Origin: Myxococcus xanthus | Lineage (GTDB): Bacteria; Myxococcota; Myxococcia; Myxococcales; Myxococcaceae | Length of the DNA: 64,000 nucleotides | Assembly (NCBI RefSeq): GCF_006402735.1 | Contig: NZ_CP017174.1 | Location: 933,001-997,000, forward strand | Direction of reading: 5' to 3' | Shown here: piece by piece, positions 53,967-63,637 of the stretch | How positions within the stretch are numbered: the stretch's first letter is position 1 | How the letters are laid out: the number at the start of each line of letters is the position of its first letter | Notes under the pieces: generated by a model | What the model was told of the DNA's origin: nothing | Database searches by the model: none | What the model saw: the letters and a program-made list of their open reading frames with translations, nothing else | Position numbers and translations under genes: made by a program

Positions 53967-55313
53967 TCACAACCCGAAGGGATACGTGTCAGGCGCGTCC
54001 TCCTCCCCGTGCCCGGCATCCGAATCCAACGGGCGCAATGCCCGCGTCTCGTCGTAGTGCAGCACCGCGTCGAACTGCGCGGGCAGGTTCGCGTGGAAGT
54101 AGTGGCTCCACCGCTCGGTGCGCGGCGCGTACACCACGCCGATGGCGCGCTCCAGACGGCGCTCGTGCAGGCCGCCCGCCGCTTCGCCCAGCTCGGCCAT
54201 GCGCAGCAGGAACGCGGGCATGCCCACGTCGTGGAACAGGCGCTCGTAGCTGCCGGACATGGCGGGCTGGATGCGGCGTCGCAGGCCGGGCTCGTCCCAT
54301 TCGTGCGCGGCGATGACCACACCCGTGTACGTGGTGAAGCCCACGTTGTACGTGGCCGCGCCGTGCCGCTCGCGCAGGAGCTGGCCCACGTTGAGCTCCC
54401 CCTGGTCACCCATCTGCGTGGCGCGGGCATCACCCAGGTGGGAGTTGTGCGCCCAGATGACCAACCGGGCCGGTGGACCGCTGCGTGACAGGTGCGCCGC
54501 GAGCGCGTCCACCGTGTCCGCCATGTGCGTGTCACGCAGGTTCCAGCCTTCGTGCCGGCCCGCATACACGGCGCGGTAGTACGCCTCCGCGTTGGCGACG
54601 AGCCGGGCGTTCTGCTCGGCGTGGAAGCGGGCGTCCGCGTCCTCGGGCCCTCGAGTCCTCCGCCGCTGCAACTCCACGAACTGGGCCCAGACCTGCTCCT
54701 CGCACGAGTCCGCCTGCCCCGACGTGGTGGACTGGCCATAGACGTGGGGCTCGGGGCCGAAATGGTCGAAGCAGGCGTAGCGCTCGCGGGCCCGCTGCGC
54801 GGCGTCCGGGTCCACCGTGTCCAACCAGGCCACCACCTCCCGCATGGAGTCGTGAAGGCTGTACAGGTCCATGCCGTAGAAGCCCGCACGCTGCTCCGGC
54901 GGCACCGTGGCGTTGTGGGCACGCATCCAGGTGACCAGCTCCTCCATCTCCCGGTTGCGCCACATCCACCGTGGGAATCGCTGGAAGTTGCCCAGGGCGC
55001 CAGCGGCCGTCGTGTCCTGCCCGTTACCCCGCACGAACGTGTCGACGCGCAGGGCGGTCGGCCAGTCGGCCTCCACCACCAGCGCGCGGAAACCCTGCTC
55101 GGCGATGAGGCGGCGGGTGAGGGTGGCGCGTGCCTGGTAGAACTCGTGTGTCCCGTGTGTGGCCTCGCCCAGCAGGACGAACCGCGCATCACCGATGCTC
55201 TCGATGAGCGGGTCCAGGTCCGAAGCGCGGCCCGACACGGGGAGCGCGGCGGCTCGGATGCCCTCCAGCAGGGCGGCCGACACCTCCGGGGCGTCCTCCT
55301 CCATTGAACCCAT
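53967..55313 (-). CDS. Erythromycin-esterase-family protein, 448 aa
   Basis: Belongs to the erythromycin-esterase superfamily (EreA/EreB-like, about 400-450 residues). Diagnostic segments are VLLGEATHGTHEFYQARATL with Glu50 and His53, WMRAHNATVPPEQRAGFYGM, and LVIWAHNSHLGDARATQMGD with the second histidine pair. In characterised EreA/EreB this fold opens the macrolide ring, but many members are not resistance enzymes, so resistance is not claimed. There is no signal peptide. An ATG nine bases downstream (start 55304) is an alternative. It lies divergently next to the formaldehyde dehydrogenase gene. Confidence 0.88.
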   Translation of the reverse strand: MGSMEEDAPEVSAALLEGIRAAALPVSGRASDLDPLIESIGDARFVLLGEATHGTHEFYQARATLTRRLIAEQGFRALVVEADWPTALRVDTFVRGNGQDTTAAGALGNFQRFPRWMWRNREMEELVTWMRAHNATVPPEQRAGFYGMDLYSLHDSMREVVAWLDTVDPDAAQRARERYACFDHFGPEPHVYGQSTTSGQADSCEEQVWAQFVELQRRRTRGPEDADARFHAEQNARLVANAEAYYRAVYAGRHEGWNLRDTHMADTVDALAAHLSRSGPPARLVIWAHNSHLGDARATQMGDQGELNVGQLLRERHGAATYNVGFTTYTGVVIAAHEWDEPGLRRRIQPAMSGSYERLFHDVGMPAFLLRMAELGEAAGGLHERRLERAIGVVYAPRTERWSHYFHANLPAQFDAVLHYDETRALRPLDSDAGHGEEDAPDTYPFGL

Positions 55314-55479
55314 GCCTCACAAGGTGGGGCGGACCCGGCGGAGTGACCATCGTGCCTTTCCCTCAGCCCGGACGGCGGACGGGAAGGCACCCCCTCCATT
55401 GCATTCACGGGGCCTCGTGCCAGCGCCCCATCGGGTCCCCAGCCTTAGCCAGGCATCGCAGTCCAGGAGGAGCCCGCTC

Positions 55480-56679
55480 ATGCCCAGCAATCACGGCGTC
55501 GTCTATCTCGGTCCCGGCAAGGTGGAGGTGCAGTCCATCGATTACCCCAAGCTGGCCAACCCGAAGGGGAAGCCCATCGAGCACGGCGTCATCCTCAAGG
55601 TGGTCACCACCAACATCTGCGGCTCGGACCAGCACATGGTGCGCGGAAGGACGACTGCGCCGAAGGGGCTGGTGCTCGGGCACGAAATCACCGGCGAAAT
55701 CGTGGAGAAGGGAAAGGACGTCGAGTTCCTGAACGTGGGCGACCTGGTCACCGTGCCCTTCAACGTCGCCTGTGGCCGCTGCCGCACGTGCCGGGAGCAG
55801 CAGACGGGCGTGTGCCTCAACGTCAACGAGGGCCGCGCGGGGGGCGCCTATGGCTACGTGGACATGGGCGGCTGGGTCGGCGGCCAGGCCGAATACGTCA
55901 TGGTGCCCTACGCGGACTTCAACCTCATCCGCTTCCCCGACAAGGCGCAGGCGATGGAGAAGATTCTCGACCTGACCATGCTGTCGGACATCCTGCCCAC
56001 GGGCTTCCACGGCGCCGTCAGCGCGGGCGTGGGCGTGGGCTCCACCGTGTACATCGCGGGGGCCGGGCCCGTGGGGCTCGCGGCGGCTGCGTCCGCGCAC
56101 ATCCTGGGTGCGGCGGTGGTGATGGTGGGGGACATGAACAAGGAGCGGCTGGCCCATGCGAAGTCCGTGGGCTTCGAGCCCATTGACCTCACGAAGAGCG
56201 ACAAGTTGGAGGAGCTGATCGCCGCCGTCGTCGGCGTCCCCGAGGTCGATGCCTCCGTGGACGCGGTGGGCTTCGAGGCGCGTGGCCATGGCGCGCAGCA
56301 TTCGACGGAGGCGCCGGCCACGGTGCTCAACTCGTTGATGGCGGTGACGCGGGCCGCGGGCGCCATCGGCATCCCCGGGCTGTATGTGACGGAAGACCCG
56401 GGCTCCAAGGACGAGGCCGCGCAGCACGGCAACCTGCGCATGCGCTTCGGTCTGGGCTGGGCCAAGTCGCTCCGCTTCGCCACGGGGCAGACGCCGGTGC
56501 TGCGCTACAACCGCCAGCTGATGCAGGCCATCCTCCATGGCCGCCTGCCCATCGCGAAGGTCGTCAACGCCACCGTCATCTCGCTCGACGGCGCGCCGCG
56601 CGGCTATCACGAGTTCGACACGGGCGTGGCGCGCAAGTTCGTCATCGATCCGAACGGGATGCTGAAGAAGGCGGCCTGA
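55480..56679 (+). CDS. fdhA: Glutathione-independent formaldehyde dehydrogenase (zinc, NAD-dependent)
   Basis: A 399-residue zinc dehydrogenase that oxidises formaldehyde to formate with NAD, without added glutathione. Catalytic zinc ligands are Cys47 (NICGSDQH) and His68-Glu69 (LGHEITG). Structural zinc is bound by Cys98, 101, 104 and 112 (CGRCRTCREQQTGVC). The nucleotide site is VYIAGAGPVGLAAAA. The insertion around GAYGYVDMGGWVGGQAEY is typical of the Pseudomonas-type enzyme. The start at 55480 has AGGAGGAG eight bases upstream, a strong ribosome site. It is probably a single-gene unit. Confidence 0.93.
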   Translation: MPSNHGVVYLGPGKVEVQSIDYPKLANPKGKPIEHGVILKVVTTNICGSDQHMVRGRTTAPKGLVLGHEITGEIVEKGKDVEFLNVGDLVTVPFNVACGRCRTCREQQTGVCLNVNEGRAGGAYGYVDMGGWVGGQAEYVMVPYADFNLIRFPDKAQAMEKILDLTMLSDILPTGFHGAVSAGVGVGSTVYIAGAGPVGLAAAASAHILGAAVVMVGDMNKERLAHAKSVGFEPIDLTKSDKLEELIAAVVGVPEVDASVDAVGFEARGHGAQHSTEAPATVLNSLMAVTRAAGAIGIPGLYVTEDPGSKDEAAQHGNLRMRFGLGWAKSLRFATGQTPVLRYNRQLMQAILHGRLPIAKVVNATVISLDGAPRGYHEFDTGVARKFVIDPNGMLKKAA

Positions 56680-56740
56680 CACGGGACGTCTGGCGCGGAG
56701 CCTCCCGCCGCCACCGCGTTGGCGGTAGGCTCCCGCCTGC

Positions 56741-57121
56741 ATGACTGGCCATGACGACGTCACGGGGTGGATTGCCTGGGCGGGCGGATTCGTCGCCGCC
56801 ATGTCGCTCGTCATCGTCGTCGTGCGACTGGCGCGCCGGAAGCGCAGGAGCATCTGGACGCACGGGCAGCGCGCACGGGCCCGGCTGGTGAAAGCGGAGG
56901 CCGGCGTCCTGGACCGCAACCGCCAGCGCACCACCGTGATGACGTTCCAGGTCGACGGCGTGGACGGCGGAGCGCCCTGGATGCTGGTGCAGCAGCGGAC
57001 CCTGAGCCCCGAGCACGGCCACCTGCTCGCGCCAGGAACGGAGCTGGAGGTGATCTACCTCCCAGAGGCTCAATACTCGGCCGTCGTCATTCCGAGGTTC
57101 GACGGTGAGGATTGGGAGTAA
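56741..57121 (+). CDS. Single-pass membrane protein with beta-rich tail, 126 aa
   Basis: One N-terminal helix (WIAWAGGFVAAMSLVIVVVR) then a basic loop and a beta-rich domain of about 80 residues (RARARLVKAEAGVLDRN, TTVMTFQVDGVDGG, GTELEVIYLPEAQYSAVV). The layout, membrane helix plus short beta domain containing an xGxTVxVxYxP-type strand, resembles DUF3592-like proteins. Function unknown. It starts at an ATG 61 bases after the dehydrogenase. Confidence 0.65.
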   Translation: MTGHDDVTGWIAWAGGFVAAMSLVIVVVRLARRKRRSIWTHGQRARARLVKAEAGVLDRNRQRTTVMTFQVDGVDGGAPWMLVQQRTLSPEHGHLLAPGTELEVIYLPEAQYSAVVIPRFDGEDWE

Positions 57122-57563
57122 TCCGCCCCCAGGCTCCCTGTTCGTGCCGAGAACGACTCGGCCCGCCGTCCTGCTGGTGACGCGGCGCGACAGTAGACCA
57201 ACGCGCTCCGGAACCCCTACCCGGCGTTGGACGGGCTCGACCTCACAATGGCGATGGCTCGGGCGCCGGTGTCTCTGGACGGCTCGCCGTCGCATCAGGC
57301 CTGGGCGGAGGCCGCCAGCGCCCGCACGGGCGGGCAGATGGTCCTGCCAGGGCGTTGAGCGCAGCAACTCGGCTTCGAATCCACGAGCGCGCAGCAGCCG
57401 CTCCGTGAGCGACCAGATCTCGCTCGCGAGCGAACCGCGCCGTGTCTCCAATCGTTCCGCGTGAATTCCTCATGGCTTCGTCGGAGATGCGTTGCGCGAG
57501 TGAATCGCTCCGGGCACAAGGCGCGCGGCGACCCGTTCCGGGCCGCCGTTCTCCGGAGGGGAA
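57122..57563. other. 442-base stretch without an intact gene
   Basis: No complete gene is visible. The middle holds a 54-codon coding-looking stretch (described separately) that begins after a stop codon and ends at 57358, suggesting decay. Minus-strand frames here are open for 70 to 130 codons but are arginine-rich and lack ribosome sites. The right-hand end carries GGAGGGGAA, the ribosome site of the metallopeptidase gene. The promoter for that gene probably lies in 57400-57540. Confidence 0.5.
57197..57358 (+). pseudogene. Coding-looking fragment, possible gene remnant
   Basis: After a TAG at 57194 the frame reads TNALRNPYPALDGLDLTMAM and continues ARAPVSLDGSPSHQAWAEAA to a TGA at 57356. 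The composition is protein-like, while the other frames are arginine-rich. There is no start codon with a ribosome site in front of the conserved-looking part. It may be the tail of a gene broken upstream. Confidence 0.3.
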
Positions 57564-59627
57564 ATGTCCCGCACGTGGAGCATGGTATCGGCCGTGTGGT
57601 TCGCGGCCTGTAGCGCGCAGGTTTCCGACGTGGATGAAGCGCAGGACGGGTCGCCACCACACGAAACGGTGAGCCGTCAGGAGTCATGGGAAGGGGAACT
57701 GGAGGTCGTGGTGGTGGACCCGCCCGCGCCCACCGCGTCGTGGGAAGAGTACTTCGTGACGCAGGGGAACCAGCGCCGCCAGGTGCGCTTCGAACACGGC
57801 GCGCCGCCGGGACTGCGCAGCGGGCTCCAGGTGAAGGTGCGTGGGAGCGAGCAGGGCGGCCAGTTCATCGCCCAGGGCGTGGACGTGGACACCCATGCCG
57901 CGTCCTCGCTGAGCACGGCGAGCGCGTGTGGCGTCAGCGGCGTGCAGCGCAGCCTGGTCATCATGACGGAGTTCCCCGGCATGGCCCGGCCCGCCATCAC
58001 CCCGCAGGCGGTCCACGACGTGTTCTTCTCCGCGACGCGCCGTTCGCTGGCGGATTACTGGAGCGAGGTGTCAGAGGGCCGCACCACCACCACGGGTGAT
58101 GTGGTGAGCTGGTACACGCTGGACCGCGCCTATTCGTGCAGTGAAGGCGCGGCCATGCGTGAGGCCGCGGTGCGGGCGGCGGACGCGGAAGTGGACTTCA
58201 CGCAGTACGACCGCATCTTCATTGTCCACCCACGGCCGCAGGCGGGCTGTTCCTACGCCGGTCAGGCCACGGTGTCCTGTGGGCTGGTGCAGACGGCGGA
58301 CGGCACCGTGACGGCCTCCACTTCGTGGCTCGTGGCGGAGTCCATGATGGTCCACGACAGTGCCGTGGAGTTGGTGACGCACGAGGCGGGGCACAACCTC
58401 ACGTTGGGCCATGCGAGCTCGCGCGACTTCGGCGCGGAGGCCCTGGGCCTGCCGGGGGCGACGGGGGGCATCGACGAGTACGGGGATGTCTTCTCGACGA
58501 TGGGACGGTGGAACCTGGGCCACTACGCGGCGCCGCAGAAGGCACGCATCGGCTGGCTGGATGCGTCCGCCGTGGCCGAAGTGGACGGCGTGGACGGCAC
58601 CTTCACCCTCGCGCCCGTGGTGGCGTCGGGCGGGCTGAAGGCGCTCAAGGTGCGGCGGCGGCCTGGGAGCAATGACTGGCTGTGGTTGGAGTACCGCCAG
58701 CCCGTGGGGGGCTATGAGGCGACGCTGGCGGCGCAGGTGTTCGGCGGAGCGCTCGTGCACTACGCGGATGCGGCGACGCAGAGCGGCTCGCACCTGCTCG
58801 ACTTCACGCCGCAGACGGCGTCGTGGACCGACCCGGCCCTGCTTCCGGGCACGACGTGGGACGACCCCTACAGCACCCTCTCTGTGACCGTGAACGCGGC
58901 GACGTCCGCGGGACTCGTCGTGAGCATCGCGCACCGTCAATCCGCGTGCGTCCGCGCACCCCACGAGGTGCAGGTGACGTCCTTCGCCCCCTCGGCCTGG
59001 CCTGGAGGCCGGCCGGAGTTCGAGGCCATTCTCGTCAACCATGACTCTCCTACGTGTTCGCCGTCCACCTTCCAGCTCTCCACCCTCCTCCCGCAGGGGT
59101 GGGGCTCCGACCGTCTGCCCACGCAAGTCACTGTCGCCGCGTCCGCCTCGTTGTCACTGGGCCTCCAGGCGTACACGCCCTACAGCGCGGCGCCCGGCAC
59201 GTACGCCGTGGGCCTGTCGGCCACGCGCGACGGCCATACGGTGCAGGGCACGGCGGACATCGACATCGTCGAGCGTTGTGTCCCCGCGCCGCCCACGGTG
59301 AGCCTGTCCCCGCAGACGGTGACGGCGGCGCCGGGCACGGACGTCACCTGGACGGTGAACGTCACCAACAACGACGCCGGTGGCTGTGATTGGGTCTGGT
59401 ACGACTTCTATTCCAGCCTGCCCTCGGGCTGGGACACCGCCTTCTCCGACTGGGGTGTGAACCTGCCCCCGGGCGGTGCATTCACTTTCACGATGACCAA
59501 GTCCATTCCGGCGAGCGCGCGCGGCGCCCACTCGGTGGACCTGGACATCTACAAGGACGAGTACGGCCTCGTGTGGAACGGCACGGCCACCGTGAATGTG
59601 GCCGAGCCGCTGACGCGCGCACGGTGA
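57564..59627 (+). CDS. Secreted metallopeptidase with gametolysin-like zinc motif, 687 aa
   Basis: A lipoprotein (leader MSRTWSMVSAVWFAAC, Cys16) with a zinc peptidase domain at about 115-400. The zinc motif is HEAGHNLTLGH with His273, Glu274, His277 and His283, and NLTLGH resembles the M11 gametolysin type. MGRWNLGHYAAPQKARIGWL follows as in that family. From about 480 there are two beta-sandwich domains of NEW3 type (PHEVQVTSFAPSAWPGG and PTVSLSPQTVTAAPGTDVTW) that usually help binding or secretion. The ribosome site GGAGGGG lies nine bases before the start. Substrate unknown. It converges on the urease operon, with a strong hairpin between the two stop codons. Confidence 0.88.
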   Translation: MSRTWSMVSAVWFAACSAQVSDVDEAQDGSPPHETVSRQESWEGELEVVVVDPPAPTASWEEYFVTQGNQRRQVRFEHGAPPGLRSGLQVKVRGSEQGGQFIAQGVDVDTHAASSLSTASACGVSGVQRSLVIMTEFPGMARPAITPQAVHDVFFSATRRSLADYWSEVSEGRTTTTGDVVSWYTLDRAYSCSEGAAMREAAVRAADAEVDFTQYDRIFIVHPRPQAGCSYAGQATVSCGLVQTADGTVTASTSWLVAESMMVHDSAVELVTHEAGHNLTLGHASSRDFGAEALGLPGATGGIDEYGDVFSTMGRWNLGHYAAPQKARIGWLDASAVAEVDGVDGTFTLAPVVASGGLKALKVRRRPGSNDWLWLEYRQPVGGYEATLAAQVFGGALVHYADAATQSGSHLLDFTPQTASWTDPALLPGTTWDDPYSTLSVTVNAATSAGLVVSIAHRQSACVRAPHEVQVTSFAPSAWPGGRPEFEAILVNHDSPTCSPSTFQLSTLLPQGWGSDRLPTQVTVAASASLSLGLQAYTPYSAAPGTYAVGLSATRDGHTVQGTADIDIVERCVPAPPTVSLSPQTVTAAPGTDVTWTVNVTNNDAGGCDWVWYDFYSSLPSGWDTAFSDWGVNLPPGGAFTFTMTKSIPASARGAHSVDLDIYKDEYGLVWNGTATVNVAEPLTRAR

Positions 59628-59636
59628 CGTCTCAGG

Positions 59637-59673
59637 TCCGCTCGCGGCGGCTCATCACCGTCGCGAGCGGACG
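59637..59673. terminator. Bidirectional hairpin between the metallopeptidase and ureG
   Basis: GTCCGCTCGCG (59637-59647) and CGCGAGCGGAC (59663-59673) form a perfect eleven-base-pair stem. It lies nine bases after one stop codon and seven bases from the other, so it can serve both convergent units. There is no long T run on either side. Confidence 0.6.
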
Positions 59674-59680
59674 TGTGACT

Positions 59681-60415
59681 TCAGGATGCCCGGGCGCCAG
59701 TGCGCTGCCGCCACGCGCCGAGGATGAGCTCGGCCACTGCGTCCACGCCCACGTCCTTGGTGACCTGAGTGAAGACGAAGGGGCCTTCGCCGCGCATCTT
59801 CCGGGAGTCACGGTCCATGACCCCCAGGTCCGCGCCGACATACGGCGCCAGGTCCGTCTTGTTGATGACCAGCAGGTCGGACTGGGTGATGCCCGGGCCG
59901 CCCTTGCGCGGCACCTTGTCCCCGCCGGCCACGTCGATGACGTAGACGGTGTAGTCCGCCAGCTCGCGGCTGTACTGCGCCGCCAGGTTGTCGCCGCCGC
60001 TCTCGACGATGAGCAGCTCCGGAGACAGCGCCTCCATCAATTGTTCCAGCGCCAGCAGGTTGTGGCTGATGTCCTCGCGGATGGCCGCGTGGGGGCAGCC
60101 GCCCGTCTCCACCGCCTTGATGCGCTCCGGGGACAGCGCCTGGTTGCGGACGAGGAACTCCGCGTCCTCCTGGGTGAAGATGTCGTTGGTGACGACACCC
60201 AGGCGGTGGCGTTCGCGCAGCTTGCGGCACAGCGCCAGCACCAGCGCCGTCTTCCCGCTGCCCACCGGTCCGCCAATGCCAATCGTGAAGGCGCGTGCCT
60301 TGTAATCGCGCCGCTGAGGCTCCTCGCGCTCGTGGTAGTGGCCCGGGTGGTCCCACTCCTCGTGCTCGTGGTCATGGTCGTCGTCGTGTCCGTGGCCGCG
60401 GTGGTCGTCGTGCAT
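59681..60415 (-). CDS. ureG: Urease accessory GTPase UreG with histidine-rich N-terminus
   Basis: UreG couples GTP hydrolysis to nickel delivery into urease. The P-loop [10 protein letters not shown] starts at residue 49, with SGGDNLAA and [10 protein letters not shown] (NKxD guanine motif) further on and the metal-binding CPH motif in [12 protein letters not shown]. The first 30 residues ([20 protein letters not shown]) hold ten histidines, an extension many UreG proteins lack, which probably stores nickel. The operon has no ureE, whose product normally carries such a histidine tail. It lies 16 bases downstream of ureF in the same direction. Confidence 0.97.
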   Translation of the reverse strand: MHDDHRGHGHDDDHDHEHEEWDHPGHYHEREEPQRRDYKARAFTIGIGGPVGSGKTALVLALCRKLRERHRLGVVTNDIFTQEDAEFLVRNQALSPERIKAVETGGCPHAAIREDISHNLLALEQLMEALSPELLIVESGGDNLAAQYSRELADYTVYVIDVAGGDKVPRKGGPGITQSDLLVINKTDLAPYVGADLGVMDRDSRKMRGEGPFVFTQVTKDVGVDAVAELILGAWRQRTGARAS

Positions 60416-60431
60416 GTGCGCTTCACCTCAC

Positions 60432-61094
60432 TCAGGACTGAAACAGCCTGGAATAGAGCCGGTCGTGCATGGCGCCGAACAGGTCGAGCAGCGGAGACGG
60501 CTGTGCCAGCGCCTCCACCCCCAGCCCCGCGCACCGCGCCAGCACTTCGTCCAGCAGAGGCGTGGCCTGATGCTGGAGTTGGTGGGATTCGTGCGTGCCC
60601 GCGATGCCCAGCCGCACCGCCGCGGATAGCGCGCCCCTCAAGGTGAGGGACAGGAAGAGCTGCTGCGTGTCCTCCAGCGAGACGTCCAGCGCGTGCAGCA
60701 CCGCGCCGAACACGGGCGCATGGTGGAAGCGCAGCCCGGCGGCGCGGGCCGCCTCGCGCACCGGCGTCACCGGCCGGGGAAAGATGCGCGCACAGGTGTC
60801 CAGGAAGGCCCGGCCCTGCGTGCGGCTGGCGCGGTTGGCCACGTGGCTGGAGAGGAACGCCTCCGCGCGCGCGTCCAACACGGGCAGCGACGGGGGCTCA
60901 CGGTGCGCGGCGCTCAAGAGCGGCAGCGCGCCATGGCCCGTCTGCCACAGCAAGTCCCGCACGAAGCGCCGCAGCTCCGCAGGGCCTCGCACCTCGCCCA
61001 GTTGCACCGCGGCCTCCAGCCCGCCGGAGTGCGCGAAGCCTCCTGTGGGAAAACCGGAGTCCGCCAACTGGAGCACTCGCCATGACGAGCCCAT
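60432..61094 (-). CDS. ureF: Urease accessory protein UreF
   Basis: A 220-residue all-helical UreF that joins UreD and UreG on the urease apo-enzyme and controls GTP hydrolysis. Family segments are LQLADSGFPTGGFAHSGGLE near the N-terminus and AARAAGLRFHHAPVFGAVLH in the middle. The start is at MGSSWRVLQLADSGF. It lies 14 bases after the UreC stop. The urease operon order D-AB-C-F-G is preserved without E. Confidence 0.95.
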   Translation of the reverse strand: MGSSWRVLQLADSGFPTGGFAHSGGLEAAVQLGEVRGPAELRRFVRDLLWQTGHGALPLLSAAHREPPSLPVLDARAEAFLSSHVANRASRTQGRAFLDTCARIFPRPVTPVREAARAAGLRFHHAPVFGAVLHALDVSLEDTQQLFLSLTLRGALSAAVRLGIAGTHESHQLQHQATPLLDEVLARCAGLGVEALAQPSPLLDLFGAMHDRLYSRLFQS

Positions 61095-61108
61095 GCCTCG
61101 CGCCCCTC

Positions 61109-62824
61109 TCAGAACAGCGAGTAGAGCTGGGCCAGGGGCAGGCGCTTCGCGGGCTCACAGCGAAGCAGTTCGCCATCCGCGCGGACCTCGTAGGTCTCCG
61201 GGTCCACGGTGAGGGTGGGCATCGTGTCGTTGAGCTTCATGTCCTTCTTGCCCAGGTTGCGGCAGCCACTCACGGCGACAATCCGTTTGGTGAGCCCCAG
61301 GTCCTTCACCGTGCCCTCGGCGAAGGCGCGGCCGGAGATGAAGGCCACGCTGGTGGCGCCTGGCGCGCGGCCTCGAGCGCCGAACATCGGCCGCATCATG
61401 TAGGGCTGCGGCGTGGGGATGGAGGCGTTGGCGTCCCCCATCTGCGCCCAGGCGATGAATCCGCCCTTCACCACCAGCTCCGGTTTGATGCCGAAGAAGG
61501 CCGGGTTCCACAGCACCAGGTCCGCCAGCTTGCCCACCTCCACCGAGCCCACCTCGTGGGACATGCCGTGGGCGATGGCGGGGTTGATGGTGTACTTCGC
61601 CACGTAGCGGCGGATGCGGAGGTTGTCGTTGTCGCCTCGCTCCTCTGGCAACCGGCCGCGTTGCTCGCGCATCTTGTGCGCTGTCTGCCACGTCCGGCAG
61701 ATGACCTCGCCCACGCGGCCCATGGCCTGGCTGTCGGAGGCCATGATGCTGATGGCGCCCATGTCGTGGAGGATGTCCTCCGCGGCGATGGTCTCTCCCC
61801 GGATGCGGCTCTCCGCGAAGGCCACGTCCTCGGGAATCTCCGGGTCCAGGTGGTGACACACCATGAGCATGTCCAGATGCTCATCCAGCGTGTTCACTGT
61901 GTACGGGCGCGTGGGGTTCGTCGAGCTGGGCAGCACGTTGGGCTCGCCGCACACGCGGATGATGTCCGGAGCGTGCCCGCCGCCCGCGCCCTCGGAGTGG
62001 TACGTGTGGATGGTGCGGCCCTTGAATGCGGCCAGCGAGTCATCCACGTAGCCGGACTCATTCAGCGTGTCCGTGTGGATGGTGACCTGGATGTCCTCGC
62101 CCTCGGCCAGGGTGAGGCAGGTGTCGATGGCGGCCGGCGTGGTGCCCCAGTCCTCGTGCAGCTTCAGGCCGATGGCGCCCGCGCGAATCTGCTCCACCAG
62201 TCCCTGTGGCAGGGACGTGTTGCCCTTGCCGGTGAGGCCGATGTTCAGCGGAATCGTGTCCGTGGCCTCCAGCATCCGCTGGAGGTTCCACGCGCCCGGC
62301 GTGCAGGTGGTGCCCTTGGTGCCCGTGGCCGGCCCGGTGCCGCCGCCCACCCAGGTGGTGACGCCGCTGGCCAGCGCTTCGTCCGCCTGCTGGGGGCAGA
62401 TGAAATGGATGTGCGTGTCCAGCGCGCCCGCGGTGACGATGAGGCCTTCGCCCGCAATGGCTTCCGTGGTGACGCCCACCACCATGCCCGGTGTCACGCC
62501 CGCCATGACGTCCGGGTTGCCCGCCTTGCCGATGCCGGCGATGCGGCCGCCCTTGATGCCGATGTCCGCCTTGTAGATGCCCGTCCAGTCGAGGATGAGC
62601 GCGTTGGTGATGACGCAGTCGAGCGCGTCCGCGTCCCCCACGCCGGCCTGCTGGCCCATGCCCTCGCGCAGCACCTTGCCGCCGCCGAACTTGCACTCGT
62701 CGCCGTACACGGTGGCGTCACGCTCCACCTCCGCCCAGAGCCCCGTGTCCCCCAGCCGCACCCGGTCTCCCGTGGTGGGGCCGAACATGTCCGCGTAGTG
62801 GCGGCGGTCCATCTTCCGGCTCAT
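61109..62824 (-). CDS. ureC: Urease catalytic subunit alpha (UreC)
   Basis: The nickel-containing urease alpha subunit, hydrolysing urea to ammonia and carbamate. All active-site residues are present: His138 and His140 (DTHIH), carbamylated Lys221 ([12 protein letters not shown]), His250 and His276, the flap pair Cys323-His324 (MVCHHLDP) and Asp364 ([10 protein letters not shown]). At 571 residues it is a normal length. The start ATG overlaps the stop of the upstream ureAB gene by four bases, giving coupled translation of the structural subunits. Confidence 0.98.
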   Translation of the reverse strand: MSRKMDRRHYADMFGPTTGDRVRLGDTGLWAEVERDATVYGDECKFGGGKVLREGMGQQAGVGDADALDCVITNALILDWTGIYKADIGIKGGRIAGIGKAGNPDVMAGVTPGMVVGVTTEAIAGEGLIVTAGALDTHIHFICPQQADEALASGVTTWVGGGTGPATGTKGTTCTPGAWNLQRMLEATDTIPLNIGLTGKGNTSLPQGLVEQIRAGAIGLKLHEDWGTTPAAIDTCLTLAEGEDIQVTIHTDTLNESGYVDDSLAAFKGRTIHTYHSEGAGGGHAPDIIRVCGEPNVLPSSTNPTRPYTVNTLDEHLDMLMVCHHLDPEIPEDVAFAESRIRGETIAAEDILHDMGAISIMASDSQAMGRVGEVICRTWQTAHKMREQRGRLPEERGDNDNLRIRRYVAKYTINPAIAHGMSHEVGSVEVGKLADLVLWNPAFFGIKPELVVKGGFIAWAQMGDANASIPTPQPYMMRPMFGARGRAPGATSVAFISGRAFAEGTVKDLGLTKRIVAVSGCRNLGKKDMKLNDTMPTLTVDPETYEVRADGELLRCEPAKRLPLAQLYSLF

Positions 62825-63591
62825 CCGCGCTCCTCCTCGTGACCGAAGCCCTGCGTGCGCACCGCTTCCATCGCGCGCTCGCGGCCCTCCGGTGTCACCT
62901 TGCCGCTGCCCAGCGCGTTGCCGCCGCGCACCACCGCGTCACCAGCGATGGCGACCAGTTGGACCGTCTTGCGCTCACCCGGCTCGAAGCGCACCGCGGT
63001 TCCCGCGGGAATGTTCAGCCGGCGGCCGTAGGCCCGGGCTCGGTCGAACACCAGCGCGCGGTTCGTTTCGAAGAAGGGGTAGTGGCTGCCCACCTGGATG
63101 GGCCGGTCGCCCCGGTGGGTGACGCTGACGGTGACGGTGTCTCGCCCGTCGTTGAGGATGACGTCTCCCGGCTGCACGCGCACTTCACCGGGACGTCCTT
63201 CCTCCGTTCGCGCCGCCGCGCTGAAGCGCTCCAGCGGAGGAACAGGGAGGAAGCTGCCGTACAGGGCGAGCTCCAGGTTGCCGTGCTCGGCCACCACGGG
63301 GTGGTGCACCGTCACCAGCTTGGAGCCGTCCGGGAAGGTGCCCTCCACCTGCACCTCCGCCAGCATCTCCGGCACGCCGTCCATCACCTGCGCGCGTCCC
63401 AGGAGCTGACGCCCCAGGTCCATCAGCTCGGCCACGCCGCGGCCGTCGCGGATGAACTCCAGGAGCTGCGTGGCGATGAGCGCCACCGCTTCCGGGTAGT
63501 TCAGCCGCACCCCGCGCGCGAGGCGCTTCTGGGCGAGGAAGCCGGCCTGATGCAGCAGCAGCTTGTCGACATCGCGAGGGGAGAGGTGCAC
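62821..63591 (-). CDS. ureAB: Fused urease gamma-beta subunit (UreA-UreB)
   Basis: Residues 1-100 are UreA (gamma): [40 protein letters not shown] and a [20 protein letters not shown] end. From about 130 the sequence is UreB (beta): [33 protein letters not shown] and [19 protein letters not shown]. Separate genes are the rule in most bacteria; fusion is known from Helicobacter. A short tail (to GFGHEEERG) extends beyond usual UreB. It overlaps ureC by four bases. Upstream on the minus strand a 46-base gap separates it from ureD. Confidence 0.96.
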   Translation of the reverse strand: MHLSPRDVDKLLLHQAGFLAQKRLARGVRLNYPEAVALIATQLLEFIRDGRGVAELMDLGRQLLGRAQVMDGVPEMLAEVQVEGTFPDGSKLVTVHHPVVAEHGNLELALYGSFLPVPPLERFSAAARTEEGRPGEVRVQPGDVILNDGRDTVTVSVTHRGDRPIQVGSHYPFFETNRALVFDRARAYGRRLNIPAGTAVRFEPGERKTVQLVAIAGDAVVRGGNALGSGKVTPEGRERAMEAVRTQGFGHEEERG

Positions 63592-63637
63592 CCCACCAGC
63601 CTAGTGAGCCGCGTCAATGGCTTCCAAGGAGGCCCCG

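Noticed and set aside
53967-55313. Macrolide resistance assigned from the erythromycin-esterase fold
   Set aside because: Many family members are not resistance enzymes, and no resistance context is nearby, so only family membership is stated.
57243-57662. Minus-strand frames of 70-140 codons in the gap before the metallopeptidase
   Set aside because: They are arginine/proline-rich, lack ribosome sites and overlap the start of a clear plus-strand gene.
61082-62842. A long plus-strand frame across ureC
   Set aside because: UreC on the minus strand has every active-site residue; the opposite frame is only its mirror.
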